Assembly: GCA_902167985.1 (NCBI GenBank)
Contig: CABHNZ010000001.1
Location: 1-64,000, forward strand
From: Shinella sp. UYSO24
GTDB lineage: Bacteria; Pseudomonadota; Alphaproteobacteria; Rhizobiales; Rhizobiaceae
Length of the DNA stretch: 64,000 nucleotides
Direction: 5' to 3'
The notes under the pieces are model-generated. The model did no database searches. It was not told where the DNA came from and was given only the letters and a program-made list of their open reading frames with translations. Of the stretch, positions 47,197-58,350 are shown in pieces. The stretch's first letter is position 1. Each line of letters opens with the position of its first letter. A program made the position numbers and the translations under genes.

Positions 47197-48071
47197 GCTT
47201 CACCCTTCGGCGTGTCGGTCTTCTTTACGGCACGCTTGCGGGCGGGCACTTTCTCGGCTGCGGGCTGCACATCCGCTGCGGTTTCGACAACCGGAGCAGA
47301 TTCGGCGACAGTCTTCTGCTTGCGCGGTGTTTTCGCCTTGGTGACTGCGGGTGCGGCAACCTCTGCCGTCTCAACCTTGGCGGCGACCTTGCGGACGCGC
47401 TTCGGCTTTTCGACCACTGGCTTTTCAACCACTGGCGCTTCGACCACGGTCTCCGCCTTCTTCCTTGCCCTGCTCTTGGCCGCGACCGGCTTGGCAGCAG
47501 CTTCGGAGGAAGCCGGCGCCAGCGGGGCGGATGAGACGGGCGTCGTCGGAGATGCCGCCAGCGGTGCGGCCGGAGCCGAAACCGCAGGAGAGGCCGCATG
47601 TGCCGCCTGTGCTATGGCTGCGGCATTGGCCGGAACTTCCGCTGCGGGTGCCGCGACCGCGCTGCCTTCGACGGCCTTCTGCGCTTCCGCATCGATCGGC
47701 GTCGACAGCGGGTCGGCCTGACCGGGCTCTGCTGCCAGAGACACAGTCGGTTCCGGTGACGGAACCTGCGTCGCCTTCTGCAGGTCGTTCTTCAGATCCT
47801 GCCCCATCTGCCTCAGCGGATTGATCGCATCACGCAAAGCATTGGTGGGATTGAGGTTCTGATGAGCATCGGTGATCGTCTTGCGGACGTCATCCAGCTC
47901 GGTCTCCTTGAGAGCCTCCTCAAACTGCGCACGAAAGTCCCCGGCCATCTTGCGCAGATTGCCAGTCATCTTGCCGAATGCGCGAAGCATTGGCGGCAAA
48001 TCCTTGGGACCGACCACAACGATCATGACGATCGCGATGACGAGCAGTTCGGTCCAACCGATATCGAACAT
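47193..48071 (-). CDS. tatB: Sec-independent translocase TatB, with long Ala/Pro/Lys-rich tail
   Basis: The N-terminal membrane helix MFDIGWTELLVIAIVMIVVV and the hinge GPKDLPPMLRAFGKMTGNLRKMA are canonical TatB. Residues after about 100 are low complexity (Ala, Pro, Lys, Val), including a direct repeat VVEAPVVEKPVVEKPKRVRK. At 292 residues it is far longer than E. coli TatB (171), and long tails of this sort are usual in Rhizobiales. TatB passes substrates from TatC to TatA. It is coupled to tatC by ATGA. Confidence 0.95.
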   Translation of the reverse strand: MFDIGWTELLVIAIVMIVVVGPKDLPPMLRAFGKMTGNLRKMAGDFRAQFEEALKETELDDVRKTITDAHQNLNPTNALRDAINPLRQMGQDLKNDLQKATQVPSPEPTVSLAAEPGQADPLSTPIDAEAQKAVEGSAVAAPAAEVPANAAAIAQAAHAASPAVSAPAAPLAASPTTPVSSAPLAPASSEAAAKPVAAKSRARKKAETVVEAPVVEKPVVEKPKRVRKVAAKVETAEVAAPAVTKAKTPRKQKTVAESAPVVETAADVQPAAEKVPARKRAVKKTDTPKGEA

Positions 48072-48103
48072 TCAAAGAGGCTCCTGGACTGATACAGCCC
48101 GTA

Positions 48104-48322
48104 TTACGACCGGGTCGTTTCCTTGACCTCGTCGGCCTTGTGATCAACGGTCTTGGAGGCCGTCTGATCCTGAGGCGCGGCGTCGTCTTCGGTAATGCCC
48201 TTCTTGAAGCTCTTGATGCCCTTTGCGACGTCGCCCATCAGTTCCGGGATCTTGCCGCGACCAAAAAGGACCAGCACGATGACCAGAACGATCAGCCAAT
48301 GCCACACACTAAACGAACCCAT
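48104..48322 (-). CDS. tatA: Sec-independent translocase TatA
   Basis: The 72-residue pore-forming subunit reads [20 protein letters not shown] (membrane helix), then [22 protein letters not shown] (FGxGK-type hinge and amphipathic helix), then an acidic/polar tail. ATG 48322 is chosen as the family start, with an in-frame ATG four codons upstream. It is first of tatA-tatB-tatC. Confidence 0.95.
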   Translation of the reverse strand: MGSFSVWHWLIVLVIVLVLFGRGKIPELMGDVAKGIKSFKKGITEDDAAPQDQTASKTVDHKADEVKETTRS

Positions 48323-48617
48323 TGTCCACTCCATTAGAAACGTGACCCCGATGTAAGCTCTTTACCGGCCTTTTTCAAACACCAAAATGCCGTAAAGATT
48401 ACCAGAGTTCGGGGCTTCTTTTGCTGCCACTCAGAGGGGTGGCACGCGCTGTCCGCATAGCGCGCAGCACAGCCCTTCCACAACCGGATGTGGCTCTAGC
48501 ACAAAATCGCGGCGGGATCACGGCCCAATCGCCGCAGGCAGCAATGTTAGAGGGTGTGGAAATGCCCCTTTTTCAAGGGCATCCGGAGGGCCTGACGGGA
48601 TCGTTACCGGCTCAGCA

Positions 48618-49361
48618 TCAATCTCCTGCGCCGCCCGGCGCCAGCAGCCCGAGCTCTTCCAGATCAAGCTGGGTGATAGGATCCTCCTCTTCCGCCACAT
48701 CGTCTCCAAGCGACGGAATCGGGATATGGAAGCCCGCCGGGATACGGCCGGAGAGAAGACCGGCGCCCTTCAATTCTTCGAGACCGGGCAGATCGCGCAG
48801 TTCCTCAAGGCCGAAATGATCCAGAAAATCCGTCGTCGTTCCCAAGGTGACGGGCCGACCCGGCGAGCGGCGGCGACCACGGAACCGCACCCAGCCCGAT
48901 TCCATCAGCACGTCCAGTGTGCCCTTGGAGGTCTGGACGCCGCGAATATCCTCGATCTCGGCGCGGGTGACAGGCTGGTGGTAGGCGATGATTGCCAGAA
49001 CCTCGAGCGCGGCACGCGACAGCTTGCGCACCTCGTTATCATCCTTGCGGATGACGAAGGAGAGGTCGGCTGCCGTGCGGAAGGCCCAACGATCCGCCGT
49101 GCGGGTCAGGTTGACGCCGCGCAGGGCGTAGAAATCCGCCAGCCGCTGCATGACGGCGGCAATGTTGGTGCCGCGCGGGAGACGGTCTGCCAGAAACGCT
49201 TCGGATACGGGCTCGGCAGAGGCAAAGACGAGCGCCTCGGCAATCCGCTCGACCTCGCTGTCGGAAAATGCGGTATGGCCCGCGTCATCCTCACGCTCAT
49301 TGGCCGACATGTCGTTGTCGGCAGCGATCAGCGCATCGTTCTGGTCTTCGGTCATCGTCAT
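48618..49361 (-). CDS. scpB: Segregation and condensation protein B
   Basis: ScpB is a kleisin-associated subunit of the SMC-ScpAB condensin. Two winged-helix domains are visible: SEVERIAEALVFASAEPVSE (about 35-54) and LSRAALEVLAIIAYHQPVTRAEIEDIRGV (about 133-160). The family GR-P-L-GTT motif is GRPVTLGTTTDFLDHFGL. The tail is acidic (DDVAEEEDPITQLDLEELG). ATG overlaps the scpA stop by four bases. Confidence 0.93.
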   Translation of the reverse strand: MTMTEDQNDALIAADNDMSANEREDDAGHTAFSDSEVERIAEALVFASAEPVSEAFLADRLPRGTNIAAVMQRLADFYALRGVNLTRTADRWAFRTAADLSFVIRKDDNEVRKLSRAALEVLAIIAYHQPVTRAEIEDIRGVQTSKGTLDVLMESGWVRFRGRRRSPGRPVTLGTTTDFLDHFGLEELRDLPGLEELKGAGLLSGRIPAGFHIPIPSLGDDVAEEEDPITQLDLEELGLLAPGGAGD

Positions 49362-50287
49362 TGCAGGTCTCCCGCAGAGGCGGCGGGGCCGCTGGATATG
49401 GATGTATCTGTCTTACTCTCTCCCTCTCCCTCTCCCTCTCCCTCGCCCTCTTCCTTGCCGACGTCCGGGCCGGGCCGCGGACGCCCCTCGCCCTTGCGCA
49501 GGAAGATCGGTTCGAAAGCGCCGTCCTGACGGATTTCGAGACGCCCTTCGCGGACCAGTTCAAGCGAGGCGGCAAAGGCGCTGGCTGTCGCCGTCACCCG
49601 GTCCTCAGGGGCAAGGTAAGGCAGGAGATAGGTCTGGAGGGTCGTCCAGTCACCGATCTCGCCCAGCATGCGGCCGAGAAGTTCGCGCGCTTCGACCAGC
49701 GACCAGACCTTGCGCTTCTCGATCGTGACCTGGGTGATCGCATTGCGCTGACGCAGGTTCGCATAGGCCGAAAGGAGATCATAGAGCGAGGCATCGAAGG
49801 CCGACTGGACGCGGTGAGGGATATGTTCAGGTGCGCCGCGGGCAAAGACATCGCGACCGAGACGGTTGCGATTGACGAGGCTCGTGGCGGCCTCGCGCAT
49901 CGCCTCCAGCCGCTTGAGGCGGAAGGCGAGCGTTGCCGCCATTTCCTCGCCGCTCGGCCCGTCATCCAGCTTCTGTTGCTGCGGGATGAGGAGCCGGGAC
50001 TTGAGATAGGCAAGCCACGCCGCCATGACGAGATAATCGGCGGCGAGCTCTATGCGGACCTGACGGGCCTGATCGACGAAGAGCAGATACTGTTCTGCAA
50101 GCGCCAGAACCGAGATGCGCGACAGATCCACCTTCTGGCTGCGCGCCAGATGCAAAAGAAGGTCGAGTGGGCCTTCGAAACCGGACACGTCGACGACCAG
50201 CGCCGGCTCGTCCGTCTTGCGCTCGGCGCTGACGTCCTGCCAGAGCTTGTCCATCGGAAAAGCGCCTTGCGATCGTTCTGTCGCCAC
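49358..50287 (-). CDS. scpA: Segregation and condensation protein A (kleisin)
   Basis: The 309-residue kleisin links SMC heads. The N-terminal signature is VDVSGFEGPLDLLLHLARSQKVDLSRISV, and the second conserved block is ELAADYLVMAAWLAYLKSRLLIP. Near the C-terminus a hexanucleotide repeat encodes EEGEGEGEGEGE (about 288-299), a flexible acidic linker outside the conserved winged helix. GTG/ATG choice at 50287 is uncertain, since MDKLWQDV 11 codons in is an alternative. It follows nagZ after about 54 bp. Confidence 0.92.
   Translation of the reverse strand: MATERSQGAFPMDKLWQDVSAERKTDEPALVVDVSGFEGPLDLLLHLARSQKVDLSRISVLALAEQYLLFVDQARQVRIELAADYLVMAAWLAYLKSRLLIPQQQKLDDGPSGEEMAATLAFRLKRLEAMREAATSLVNRNRLGRDVFARGAPEHIPHRVQSAFDASLYDLLSAYANLRQRNAITQVTIEKRKVWSLVEARELLGRMLGEIGDWTTLQTYLLPYLAPEDRVTATASAFAASLELVREGRLEIRQDGAFEPIFLRKGEGRPRPGPDVGKEEGEGEGEGEGESKTDTSISSGPAASAGDLQ
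49412..49452. repeat. CTCTCC hexanucleotide microsatellite in scpA
   Basis: About five tandem CTCTCC units (with one CTCGCC variant at the end) encode alternating Glu-Gly on the minus strand. A change of one unit would keep the frame, but gain or loss of single bases would not. Confidence 0.75.
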
Positions 50288-50341
50288 CCGTTACCCTCTT
50301 TATCGCCGGCACATCGCCCGTTGCCGGCGCCTTTCGCCTTG

Positions 50342-51357
50342 TCAGGCGACGGCCAGCAGCCCGTGGAACTCGGCGCGGATCGCCTGTTCGTCGGCTCCGT
50401 CACCCTTGCCGAAGCCCGCCTCGACGGCGTTTGCCCGCCGCAGCGCATCGCCGGACAGCGGAATGGCCTCGTTCACCACAGCCTTCATTTCGTCCATGAC
50501 GCCGTTGCAATGCAAGACAATATCACAGCCACCCCCAACGATTCGCGCCGCACGCTCGCCGATCGTGCCCTTCAGTGCGTTCATCGACGTATCGTCGGAG
50601 ACGAGCAGACCATCAAAGCCGATATGGCCGCGGATGATCTCATCGATGACCCTGGAGGAGATCGTCGCCGGCGCTCGGTGTCGACGGCGGTGAAGACGAT
50701 ATGGGCGCTCATCGCCATCAGTTCGTTGCGCAGCGCGACGAAGGGGATGAAGTCATGCGCTTCAAGCTCTGCCAGCGAAGCCGTGACGACGGGCAGTTCA
50801 TGATGCGAATCGGCCATGCCGCGGCCGTGGCCGGGCATATGCTTCATGATCGGCAGCATGCCGCCGGCCTTCAGGCCATCGGCCGCCGCCTGCCCCATCT
50901 CGCTGACCGTTTTCGGATCGAAACCATAGGCGCGATCACCGATGACATTGCTCGCGCCTTCGACCGGCACGTCGAGAACGGGCAGGCAATCGACATTGAT
51001 GCCGAATTTCATCAGGTCGAAGGCATGCAGGCGCGACATCAGCCAGGCGGCACGAAGCCCCTTGTCCCGGTCCGCGCGGTAGAGATCGCCCAGCACGGCG
51101 GCAGAGGGATAGCGCTCAAGCATCGGCGGACGGATACGCTGGACGCGGCCGCCTTCCTGGTCGATCAGGACCGGTGCATCGGGGCGGCCGACACTGTCGC
51201 GCATCGCGGCGACGAGATCGGTGATCTGCGCCGGCTCGACGCAGTTGCGGGCAAACAGAATGAAGCCCCAGGGGCGCTCGTCGCGGTAGAGAGAAATTTC
51301 GTCGGCGGTAAGAGCCGGGCCGCTCGATCCGAGGATCATGGCTTTCGATTGTGTCAT
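50342..51357 (-). CDS. nagZ: Beta-N-acetylhexosaminidase NagZ (one frameshift)
   Basis: The GH3 enzyme trims GlcNAc-anhydroMurNAc in peptidoglycan recycling. Visible are VLIDQEGGRVQRIRPPM, NVDCLPVLDVPVEGASNVIGDRAYG and the mobile-loop motif MKHMPGHGRGMADSHHELPVV containing the Asp-His dyad of NagZ. A base is missing near 50670. The end then reads ISSRVIDEIIRGHIGFDGLL and SDDTSMNALKG (catalytic Asp). ATG 51357 is the start. It is followed closely by scpA. Confidence 0.92.
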
Positions 51358-51448
51358 GACTGAATGGCTTTCAATTGCTCTGGTCATTCGGGCGTCGGGT
51401 CCAGGCAACAGACAAGGCCCTGCCCGACATCTGCCCTTCGGCAAACGA

Positions 51449-51473
51449 AAACGGGGCGCATGACGCCCCGTTT
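51449..51473 (-). terminator. Terminator of the SPOR-domain gene
   Basis: AAACGGGGCG and CGCCCCGTTT pair around CATGA, with a T-rich flank on the minus strand, 27 bp after the SPOR gene stop. Confidence 0.85.
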
Positions 51474-51499
51474 GATCTTACGCTTTCAGTCCCTGCGCC

Positions 51500-54400
51500 T
51501 TACTGGGCAACAAGGCAGCTGCCGCCGGCGGAGCGGTAACGCTCGCAGAGCGCGATCGCATCGGCCTTCGTGCCGGCCGGAATACGGACGCGGTAGAACG
51601 TGCCCTTGCCGGCAATTTCGGCGGCCTTGATATCGACGCCACGGCCAGCGACAACCGAGCCGAACTTGGCCGAGATGCTCTGGTAGGACTTCTGCGCTTC
51701 AGCCTGGGATGGCAGCGAGGCAACCTGGATGAAGTAACCACCCTTGGATGCTGCAGAAGTCGTCGCAGCAGCCTGCGCCGGCGGTGCAGCCACCGGCTGG
51801 GCGGCGGCCTGAGCGACCTGCGTCGGGGTAGCAGGACGGGCGGCAGCAGCCGGGGAAGACTGCGACGGACGGGCCGAAGGCACCGGTGCGTGAACTGCCG
51901 GAGCGCTATCGGCAGCGTCGGCAACTGGCGCAGATGCCTGCATCATGCCGGCCGGGGACTGCGTCGCCGCAGACTGGACGGCCGCAGCCACCGTGTCGAC
52001 CGGCTTTGCAGCCGAAGCAACAGGTCTTGCTCCCGTCGGAGCTGCAAGTGCGGCGCCGGCGTGGCAGAGCCCGAAGCATCCTGCTCGACCAGCGTGCCAT
52101 CGGCACGAACGATCATGGTCTTCACCTTGCGCGGCGCAACAGCGATATCCTGGTTATTCTGCTGCTGCGGCAGGAGGCGCGGATCAGTCGTATCGGAACC
52201 ATCGGCCGCGGTCGCATCCGCCTCGCCGTCACCGTCGACCGGCAGGGTGTCGGGCATGAGCGTCTTCTGGACGACATCCATCGGCTGTTCGTCGCTGGAG
52301 ATCAGCTGCTGCTGCTTGGGTGCTTCAGACGCAGTGCCGGCGACACGGTCGTAGACGGCCTTGTCCTGGTTCGGCACCGTCTTGCCGCCCGGGTTTCCGG
52401 AACAACCTTGATCGGGTCCTTGTCGGCGGCAATCACCACCGGCTCGCCGCTGCCGACCATCTTGGAGACGCCACCACCGAGAAGCGCATAGGCGCCGCCG
52501 CCGAGGGCAACCACAACGCCGAGCGCGACGGCCGGGATAGCCCAGCTGCGCAGCGAACGGCGCGGACGCTCGTCATCCAGTTCTGCGACATAGCGGTCTT
52601 CGTCATGAGCCGATACAGGCAGCGGATTGGCAAGGCTGCGACGGAAATCTTCTTCCAGCGCGCGCTCGAACTCGTCGAGATCGGAATAGGCCTGACGCTC
52701 GGCTGCGGCCGGCTGCGACTGGCGCGAGGCGGCATGAGCGGCGGCACCGAGTGCAGCTGCGCCGGCAGTTGCGGCCATTGCGGCAGCCGCTTTCGGTGCG
52801 GGCGCTGCAGGCTTTGCCGGCTCCGGCTCGGAGAGCAGCGTTGCAAGCTCGGCATCGATATCGATGTCATATTCCGGCGTGTAGGCGACTTCCTGCTCAG
52901 GTTCCTCGACCGGCAGGTCCGGAACATTGAGATCGGCGATGGCCTCCGGGTGATCTTCGGTTTCGGACAGAAGCGCCGGATCGAAAGGCAGATCCGCCTC
53001 ACCCAGCATCTCTTCCTGAACCGGCGGCAATTCCGGTGCAGCGGGGGGCACGACAGATGCTGCAACGGGGGCAGCAGCAGGTACCGGCGCAGAGATCACG
53101 GGCTCGATGCGGGCCTGCGGAGCAGCAACCTGGGCCATAACGGCGGGAGCAACGGAAACGACCGGAGCTGCGACCGACGGACCGCGATTGTTCTCGGCGA
53201 CAACGTCAGCAAGATCGAGTTCCAGATCGTCGAGCGCAAGCTCGAAATCCTCGTCTGCGAACGGATCCGGTTCAGAGACGGCCGGCGCCTTTGCTGCGAC
53301 CGGGGCAACGACGACAGGCGCTGCGGCGACCGCCATGGTCGCGCCGAGCGATGGCATGGTCACGCCCGGAAGCGAGGCCATCGGCTGGAGGCCGGAAGGT
53401 GTTACCGGCTGGGCCGGCTGCGGGAAGCGCGCAACGTCGTAGAGAAGCTCGTCCATGGCGGAGAACTTGTCCGACGGTTTTGGCGCCTCGACAGCGGCCT
53501 CGACGGGCTTCGGCGCTTCTGCGACCGGCGCCGGAATGTCGGCCACGACCGGAGCAGGCTCGCGCATCAGGGACGTCGTTCCCTGATGGAGGTTGAAATT
53601 GGCAAGCGGCATGCGGAAGCCCGGCGTGTAGCCGGTATTGCGCTTGACGGCAGGGGCAGCAGGCTCGACCGGCGCGATGGCGGCAGCCGCCGGCGCAGAC
53701 GCGATTGCAGCTGCCTCGATCGGAGCAGAAATCGCTTCAGCCTGAGGTGCAACATAGGCCGCGGCAGGCGCTACAGGCTCATCGGCGACACCCATCGAGC
53801 TTTCGAGTTCGGCGGCCAGATCGAACATGTCGATCTCATGCGTCTCGATCTCATGCGCCGGCTCGACCTCGACCATGGGGGCGGCCACGGAGGCGGCCGT
53901 TAGCGCAGGCGCTTCATAGGCATCCGCCTGATGATGGCGGACCGGCTCGACCGGACCTGCCGGCTCGGCTTCCCAATGGAACGGGGCTGCCGGTTCGGCA
54001 GTCTCGAATGCGGGTGCTTCGAAGACAGGCTCTGCTGCAGGCGCATCGGCGAAGAACGGATCTTCGTGGAACGGATCAGCCTGAGGTTTGGTGTCGGCAA
54101 CGGTCGGCTCGGCGAAAACCTGCGGCGGAGCCTCGAAGACCGGCTCTGCGACGGGTTCCGGCTGATAGGCGACCGGGGCTTCGGCATAGGGCGCCTGTTC
54201 GACAGGCGCTGCCGGCTCGGAATATCCGCGGGCGGTGAAGCCGCCCGCGTCGAGCGGAATATCATTGGCCGGGTCGAGACGCGGGGCATCATAGCGCTCG
54301 AATTCACGAAGCAGCTCGTCTTCGAGATTGAAGATCGGCTCGCGCCGCCCATATCCCGTTTCCGCGCCGCCATTTGCGGCAGACGAAACGGCCGATTGCG

Positions 54401-54557
54401 GGCTCGCCAGATGCGACGCCGGCCGCGCGGATTGATCCGGCTGCCCGACGACACGATCCTCATAGCCCACTATGCGTGCCAGCTGTGCCAGCGGGTCATC
54501 ATCTGCAAAGATTTCCGGCCCATCGTTCCGGCTGCGCGCAAGGTTGTTATCAGCCAT
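51500..54557 (-). CDS. SPOR-domain inner-membrane protein (two frameshifts)
   Basis: About 1,020 residues. The N-terminal ~680 residues are acidic, Ala/Pro/Glu-rich and cytosolic. They include MPLANFNLHQGTTSLMREP and the conserved-looking ELEDELLREFERYD-like patch, here FNLEDELLREFERYDAPRL. A membrane helix follows (SWAIPAVALGVVVALGGGAY), then a periplasmic linker and a C-terminal SPOR domain (GGYFIQVASLPSQAEAQKSY ... YRVRIPAGTKADA) that binds denuded peptidoglycan at division sites. Bases are missing near 52395 and 52050. Start MADNNLARSRND at 54557. Likely a septal or polar factor. Confidence 0.85.
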
Positions 54558-54619
54558 TACGTCCACTCACCTACATTACACTACGTCTACCAGTGCAATA
54601 TGGGCGAAAGAGGGCAACT

Positions 54620-56375
54620 TTACCGCATCTCATCCGGCGCAGCTGTACCCGTGATTGCAAGTCCTGACTTCAACACGGACGCTACAGCATGCACCAGCCT
54701 AGCCTGGCAACGCTCAATTGTCGGTTTTATCGTTAACAAAGCGTAAGTCGGGCAATTCCTTGCCCTTATTCCAATGCGCATGGAACGAACTGGCGAGATC
54801 ATAGAGGTAAAAAGCCACCCTATGCGGCTCCTGCGCCTGGGCTGCGGCCTCCACCAGACGCGGATATTCGGCCAGCTTTGCAACCAGTTGCAGCTCGTTC
54901 GGGTCGGTAATGTCGCCCACAGTCGCCGGAAGGTCAAGCGAATCAACGTCCAGATCCGGGAAGGCATCCTTCGCCTGACGGAAGACCGACATGCAGCGGG
55001 CATGCGCGTACTGAACGTAGAAGACCGGATTGTCCTTGGACTGTTCCGTCACCTTGGCGAAATCGAAGTCGAGCGGCTCGGAGCTCTTGCGGTAGAGCAT
55101 CATGAAGCGAACCGAATCGCGGCCGACTTCATCGACCACTTCGCGCAGCGTGACGAAGTCGCCGGAACGCTTCGACATCTTCACCGGCTCGCCATTGCGC
55201 AGCAACTTGACCAGCTGGCAGAGCAGCACGGTGAGCTTGGCCTTGCCGTCCGACACGGCGCGCGCCAGCGCGTCGAGACGCTTGACGTAACCGCCATGGT
55301 CGGCGCCCAGAACATAGATCATCTCGTCATAGCCGCGATCGAACTTGTCCTTGAAATAGGCAACGTCGGCGGCGAAATAGGTGTAGCTGCCATCCGACTT
55401 GATCAACGGGCGATCGATATCGTCACCGACTTCAGTCGAACGGAACAGCGTCTGCTCGCGGTCTTCCCAGTCTTCCGGCAGCTGGCCCTTCGGCGGCGGC
55501 AGCGTGCCCTTGTAGACATGGCCCTTGAAGGTCAGGTCGTTGATCGCCTGGCGGATGCGCTGCGCGCCGTTGGCATGCAGCGTGCGCTCGGAGAAAAACA
55601 CGTCGTGATGGACGTTCAAGGCATCGAGATCATCGCGGATCATTGCCATCATCGCATCGACGGCCTTCTCCTTGACGATCGGCAGCCATTCCTCGTCCGG
55701 CATGTTGTGGAGGCGCGGGCCGTATTCGCCCGCCAGCGCCTTGCCGACCGGCACGAGATAATCGCCCGGATAGAGACCGGCCGGGATCTCGCCGATATCT
55801 TCGCCGAGTGCCTCGCGGTAACGCAGGAAAGCGGAACGGGCGAGAACCTCGATCTGGCCGCCGGCGTCATTGATGTAATATTCCTTGGTGACGTCATAAC
55901 CGGCGAACTGCATGAGGTTCGCCAGCGCGTCGCCGACAACGGCGCCGCGGCAATGACCGACATGCATCGGGCCGGTCGGGTTGGCCGAGACGTATTCGAC
56001 ATTGGCCTTGCGGCCGCCGCCGATCTTCGACTTGCCGTAGTTGACGCCCTCGACGATCATCGTCGACAGGAGGCGCTGCCAATAGGCGGTCGAAAGGCGG
56101 ATATTGATGAAGCCGGGGCCGGCAACCGAGATTTCGCTGACATCGGCATCAGCCTTCAGCGCTTCGGCAATGATATCGGCCAGCGCGCGCGGATTGGTGC
56201 CGAGCGGCTTTGCCAGCACCATGGCGGCATTGGTCGCGACATCGCCGTGGCTTGCGTCACGCGGCGGCTCTACCGTCAGGCGGCCAAAATCGACTTCTCC
56301 TCGCTTTTCCTTAATGATATCAATCGTTTCGAGCGTATTCTTAATTCTATTCTCGAAGTCGGCAAAAAGGTTCAT
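54620..56375 (-). CDS. argS: Arginyl-tRNA synthetase (two frameshifts near the end)
   Basis: The class I synthetase has HIGH-type motif [17 protein letters not shown] near 130, the KMSKR-type motif [14 protein letters not shown] near 410, and the DALR anticodon-binding domain at the C-terminus. As read, it stops early at 54714. Adding a base in the A-run near 54727 and another near 54705 continues it to [19 protein letters not shown] and a stop at 54620, giving the usual ~585 residues. Start [12 protein letters not shown] at 56375. It is followed by the SPOR gene on the same strand. Confidence 0.95.
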
Positions 56376-56438
56376 ATCGATCCGCCGCACGGGTTTATCG
56401 CGCGGTTCCTTGAAAAGCAGTGGTCGTCGGTCGGGTGC

Positions 56439-57656
56439 CTAGCGCAAATCGGGAGTCTGGTCAAACAACTCGCCGTGCACCCGGATGGCATAAGTATCGG
56501 TCATCCCCGCCAGATAATCGCCGACATGGCGGGCGCGGGCTGCCTCGTTGAGGCCGGCAATATGATCCACCCAATAGTGGCTGCGCATCAGCGAGGGATC
56601 GTTCATATAGGCGCCGAACAGGTCGGTGAGGATCTGGGCAGCACCTGCGCGGATGCGCATGATATCCGGGTGGCGGTAGATGCGCGAGAAGAGCAGTTTC
56701 TTGATCGCCTTGTCGGTGGCCGCCATTTCCGCGGAGAATGTCGAGATGACACGGCCGGCTGCGCGCACATCTGCTGCACTTTGCGGGCGGATCTCGGCAA
56801 GGTTCTTCTGCGAGACGCCGATCACGTCTTCGACCATCCGGGTGATCTGCCGGCGCATGATCTCGTGGGCGAAGCGGCTCGGTTCCAGATGCGGATAGCG
56901 CTCGCGGACGTCGGCCATCAGTCCGGCGAGGAAGGGCACCTCTTCCAACATGTCGAAGGTCAGGAGGCCGGAGCGCAGGCCGTCATCGATATCGTGGGTA
57001 TTGTAGGCGATGTCATCGGAAATCGCCGCCACCTGCGCCTCGAGGCTGGCGAAACTTGCCAGTTCGAGATCGTGGATCAGGCAATAATCGCGGATCGGCT
57101 GCGGAAGCGGGCCATGCGTGCCCTCGCCTTGCGGCGTCAGCAGCGGGCCATTGTGCTTGACGAGACCTTCGAGGCTTTCCCAGGTGAGGTTCAGGCCGTC
57201 GAAATCGGCATAACGTCGTTCGAGCTTGGTGACGATGCGCAGCGACTGGGCGTTATGGTCGAAGCCGCCATAGGGTTTCAGCACCTCGTCCAGCGCATCC
57301 TCGCCGGTATGGCCGAAGGGCGTGTGGCCGAAATCATGGACGAGCGCCACGCCCTCGGCGAGATCCTCGTCGAGCTTCAGCGCCCTTGCCAGCGCGCGGG
57401 CGATCTGCGCCACCTCGACCGTGTGGGTGAGACGGGTGCGGTAATGATCGCCATCGGGGCTGATGAAGACCTGGGTCTTGTGTTTGAGCCGGCGGAAGGC
57501 GGTGGTGTGGACGATACGGTCGCGATCGCGCTGGAACTCCGAGCGCGTGAGACTGCTATCCTCGGGAAAGAGCCTGCCTCTGGACGACCAGGGATCGGAC
57601 GCGAAGACCGCGCGCTCGCCCGAGCCGAAACCGAGAACTCTTGTATCGATACTCAT
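56439..57656 (-). CDS. dgt: dGTP triphosphohydrolase-like HD protein
   Basis: This HD-domain phosphohydrolase of 405 residues releases triphosphate from dNTPs. Motifs are [13 protein letters not shown], then [13 protein letters not shown] (His ligand), [15 protein letters not shown] (HD) and [19 protein letters not shown] (second Asp). Length and insert pattern match the deoxyguanosinetriphosphate triphosphohydrolase-like proteins of alphaproteobacteria. It is upstream of argS on the same strand with a 63-bp gap and divergent from erpA. Confidence 0.93.
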   Translation of the reverse strand: MSIDTRVLGFGSGERAVFASDPWSSRGRLFPEDSSLTRSEFQRDRDRIVHTTAFRRLKHKTQVFISPDGDHYRTRLTHTVEVAQIARALARALKLDEDLAEGVALVHDFGHTPFGHTGEDALDEVLKPYGGFDHNAQSLRIVTKLERRYADFDGLNLTWESLEGLVKHNGPLLTPQGEGTHGPLPQPIRDYCLIHDLELASFASLEAQVAAISDDIAYNTHDIDDGLRSGLLTFDMLEEVPFLAGLMADVRERYPHLEPSRFAHEIMRRQITRMVEDVIGVSQKNLAEIRPQSAADVRAAGRVISTFSAEMAATDKAIKKLLFSRIYRHPDIMRIRAGAAQILTDLFGAYMNDPSLMRSHYWVDHIAGLNEAARARHVGDYLAGMTDTYAIRVHGELFDQTPDLR

Positions 57657-57923
57657 GCCTGCAACCGTTCCTTATACTCACCTGCACACACCTGCCCCAC
57701 TTACTTGGCGGGACAATCGCGGAAAGGCACCCAACGAGCATCTAGGCCCGCACAGGCCATTGACGTGCCCTTCACCTATTCATACCTATAGTCTCACCGT
57801 GCGCAAAGCCGGTGACAACAGGATCCAGAAGCGCTATTGCGCGATTTTCTTCGGGGCAACTCCTGCTTTTCAGGGGTGAACCCGGAACTCACCGGGCCTT
57901 TACCCCGGCAGGAGACGGACAAG

Positions 57924-58253
57924 ATGACTGTAAACGTGACCCTCTCGGATGCTGCTGCCAAGCGCATCAGCCAGATCGTTGCCGGCGACGCCGGCAAGCA
58001 GGCGCTGCGCGTGTCTGTCGAAGGCGGCGGCTGTTCCGGCTTTTCCTACAAGTTCGACCTTGTGGAGAGCCGCGAAGACGACGATCTGGTGATTTCCAAT
58101 GGTGATGCCACGGTGCTGATCGACAGCCTGTCGCTCGTCTATATGGAAGGCTCGGAGATCGACTTCGTCGATAACCTGCTCGGCCAGTCCTTCCAGATCA
58201 AGAACCCGAATGCGGTTGCCAGCTGCGGCTGCGGCACCAGCTTCGCGATCTGA
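57924..58253 (+). CDS. erpA: Iron-sulfur cluster insertion protein ErpA (A-type carrier)
   Basis: The 109-residue A-type carrier has three conserved Cys: GGGCSGFSYKF and the C-terminal SCGCGTSF. It passes [4Fe-4S] or [2Fe-2S] clusters to apoproteins. ATG 57924 follows a purine-rich GGAGACGGACAAG. The dgt-erpA-xthA arrangement is typical of rhizobia. IscA is the alternative name for the fold, and the locus favours ErpA. Confidence 0.92.
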   Translation: MTVNVTLSDAAAKRISQIVAGDAGKQALRVSVEGGGCSGFSYKFDLVESREDDDLVISNGDATVLIDSLSLVYMEGSEIDFVDNLLGQSFQIKNPNAVASCGCGTSFAI

Positions 58254-58350
58254 TTTCCCCACTGCTTTCCGCGGATCGACCATCGAGCGCCCTTCCCATC
58301 CCTCTCTCTTTCGCTAAAAGGGAAAAGGACATGACGGAAGGACGAGCCCG

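Noticed and set aside
49412..49452. CRISPR-like repeat
   Set aside because: The units are 6 bp with no spacers and lie within scpA. No CRISPR array or cas gene is seen anywhere in the window.
54774..57791. A 1,005-residue plus-strand open frame
   Set aside because: It lies antisense to argS and dgt, which carry clear synthetase and HD motifs. High GC at third positions keeps the opposite strand open. The translated frame has no recognisable domain.
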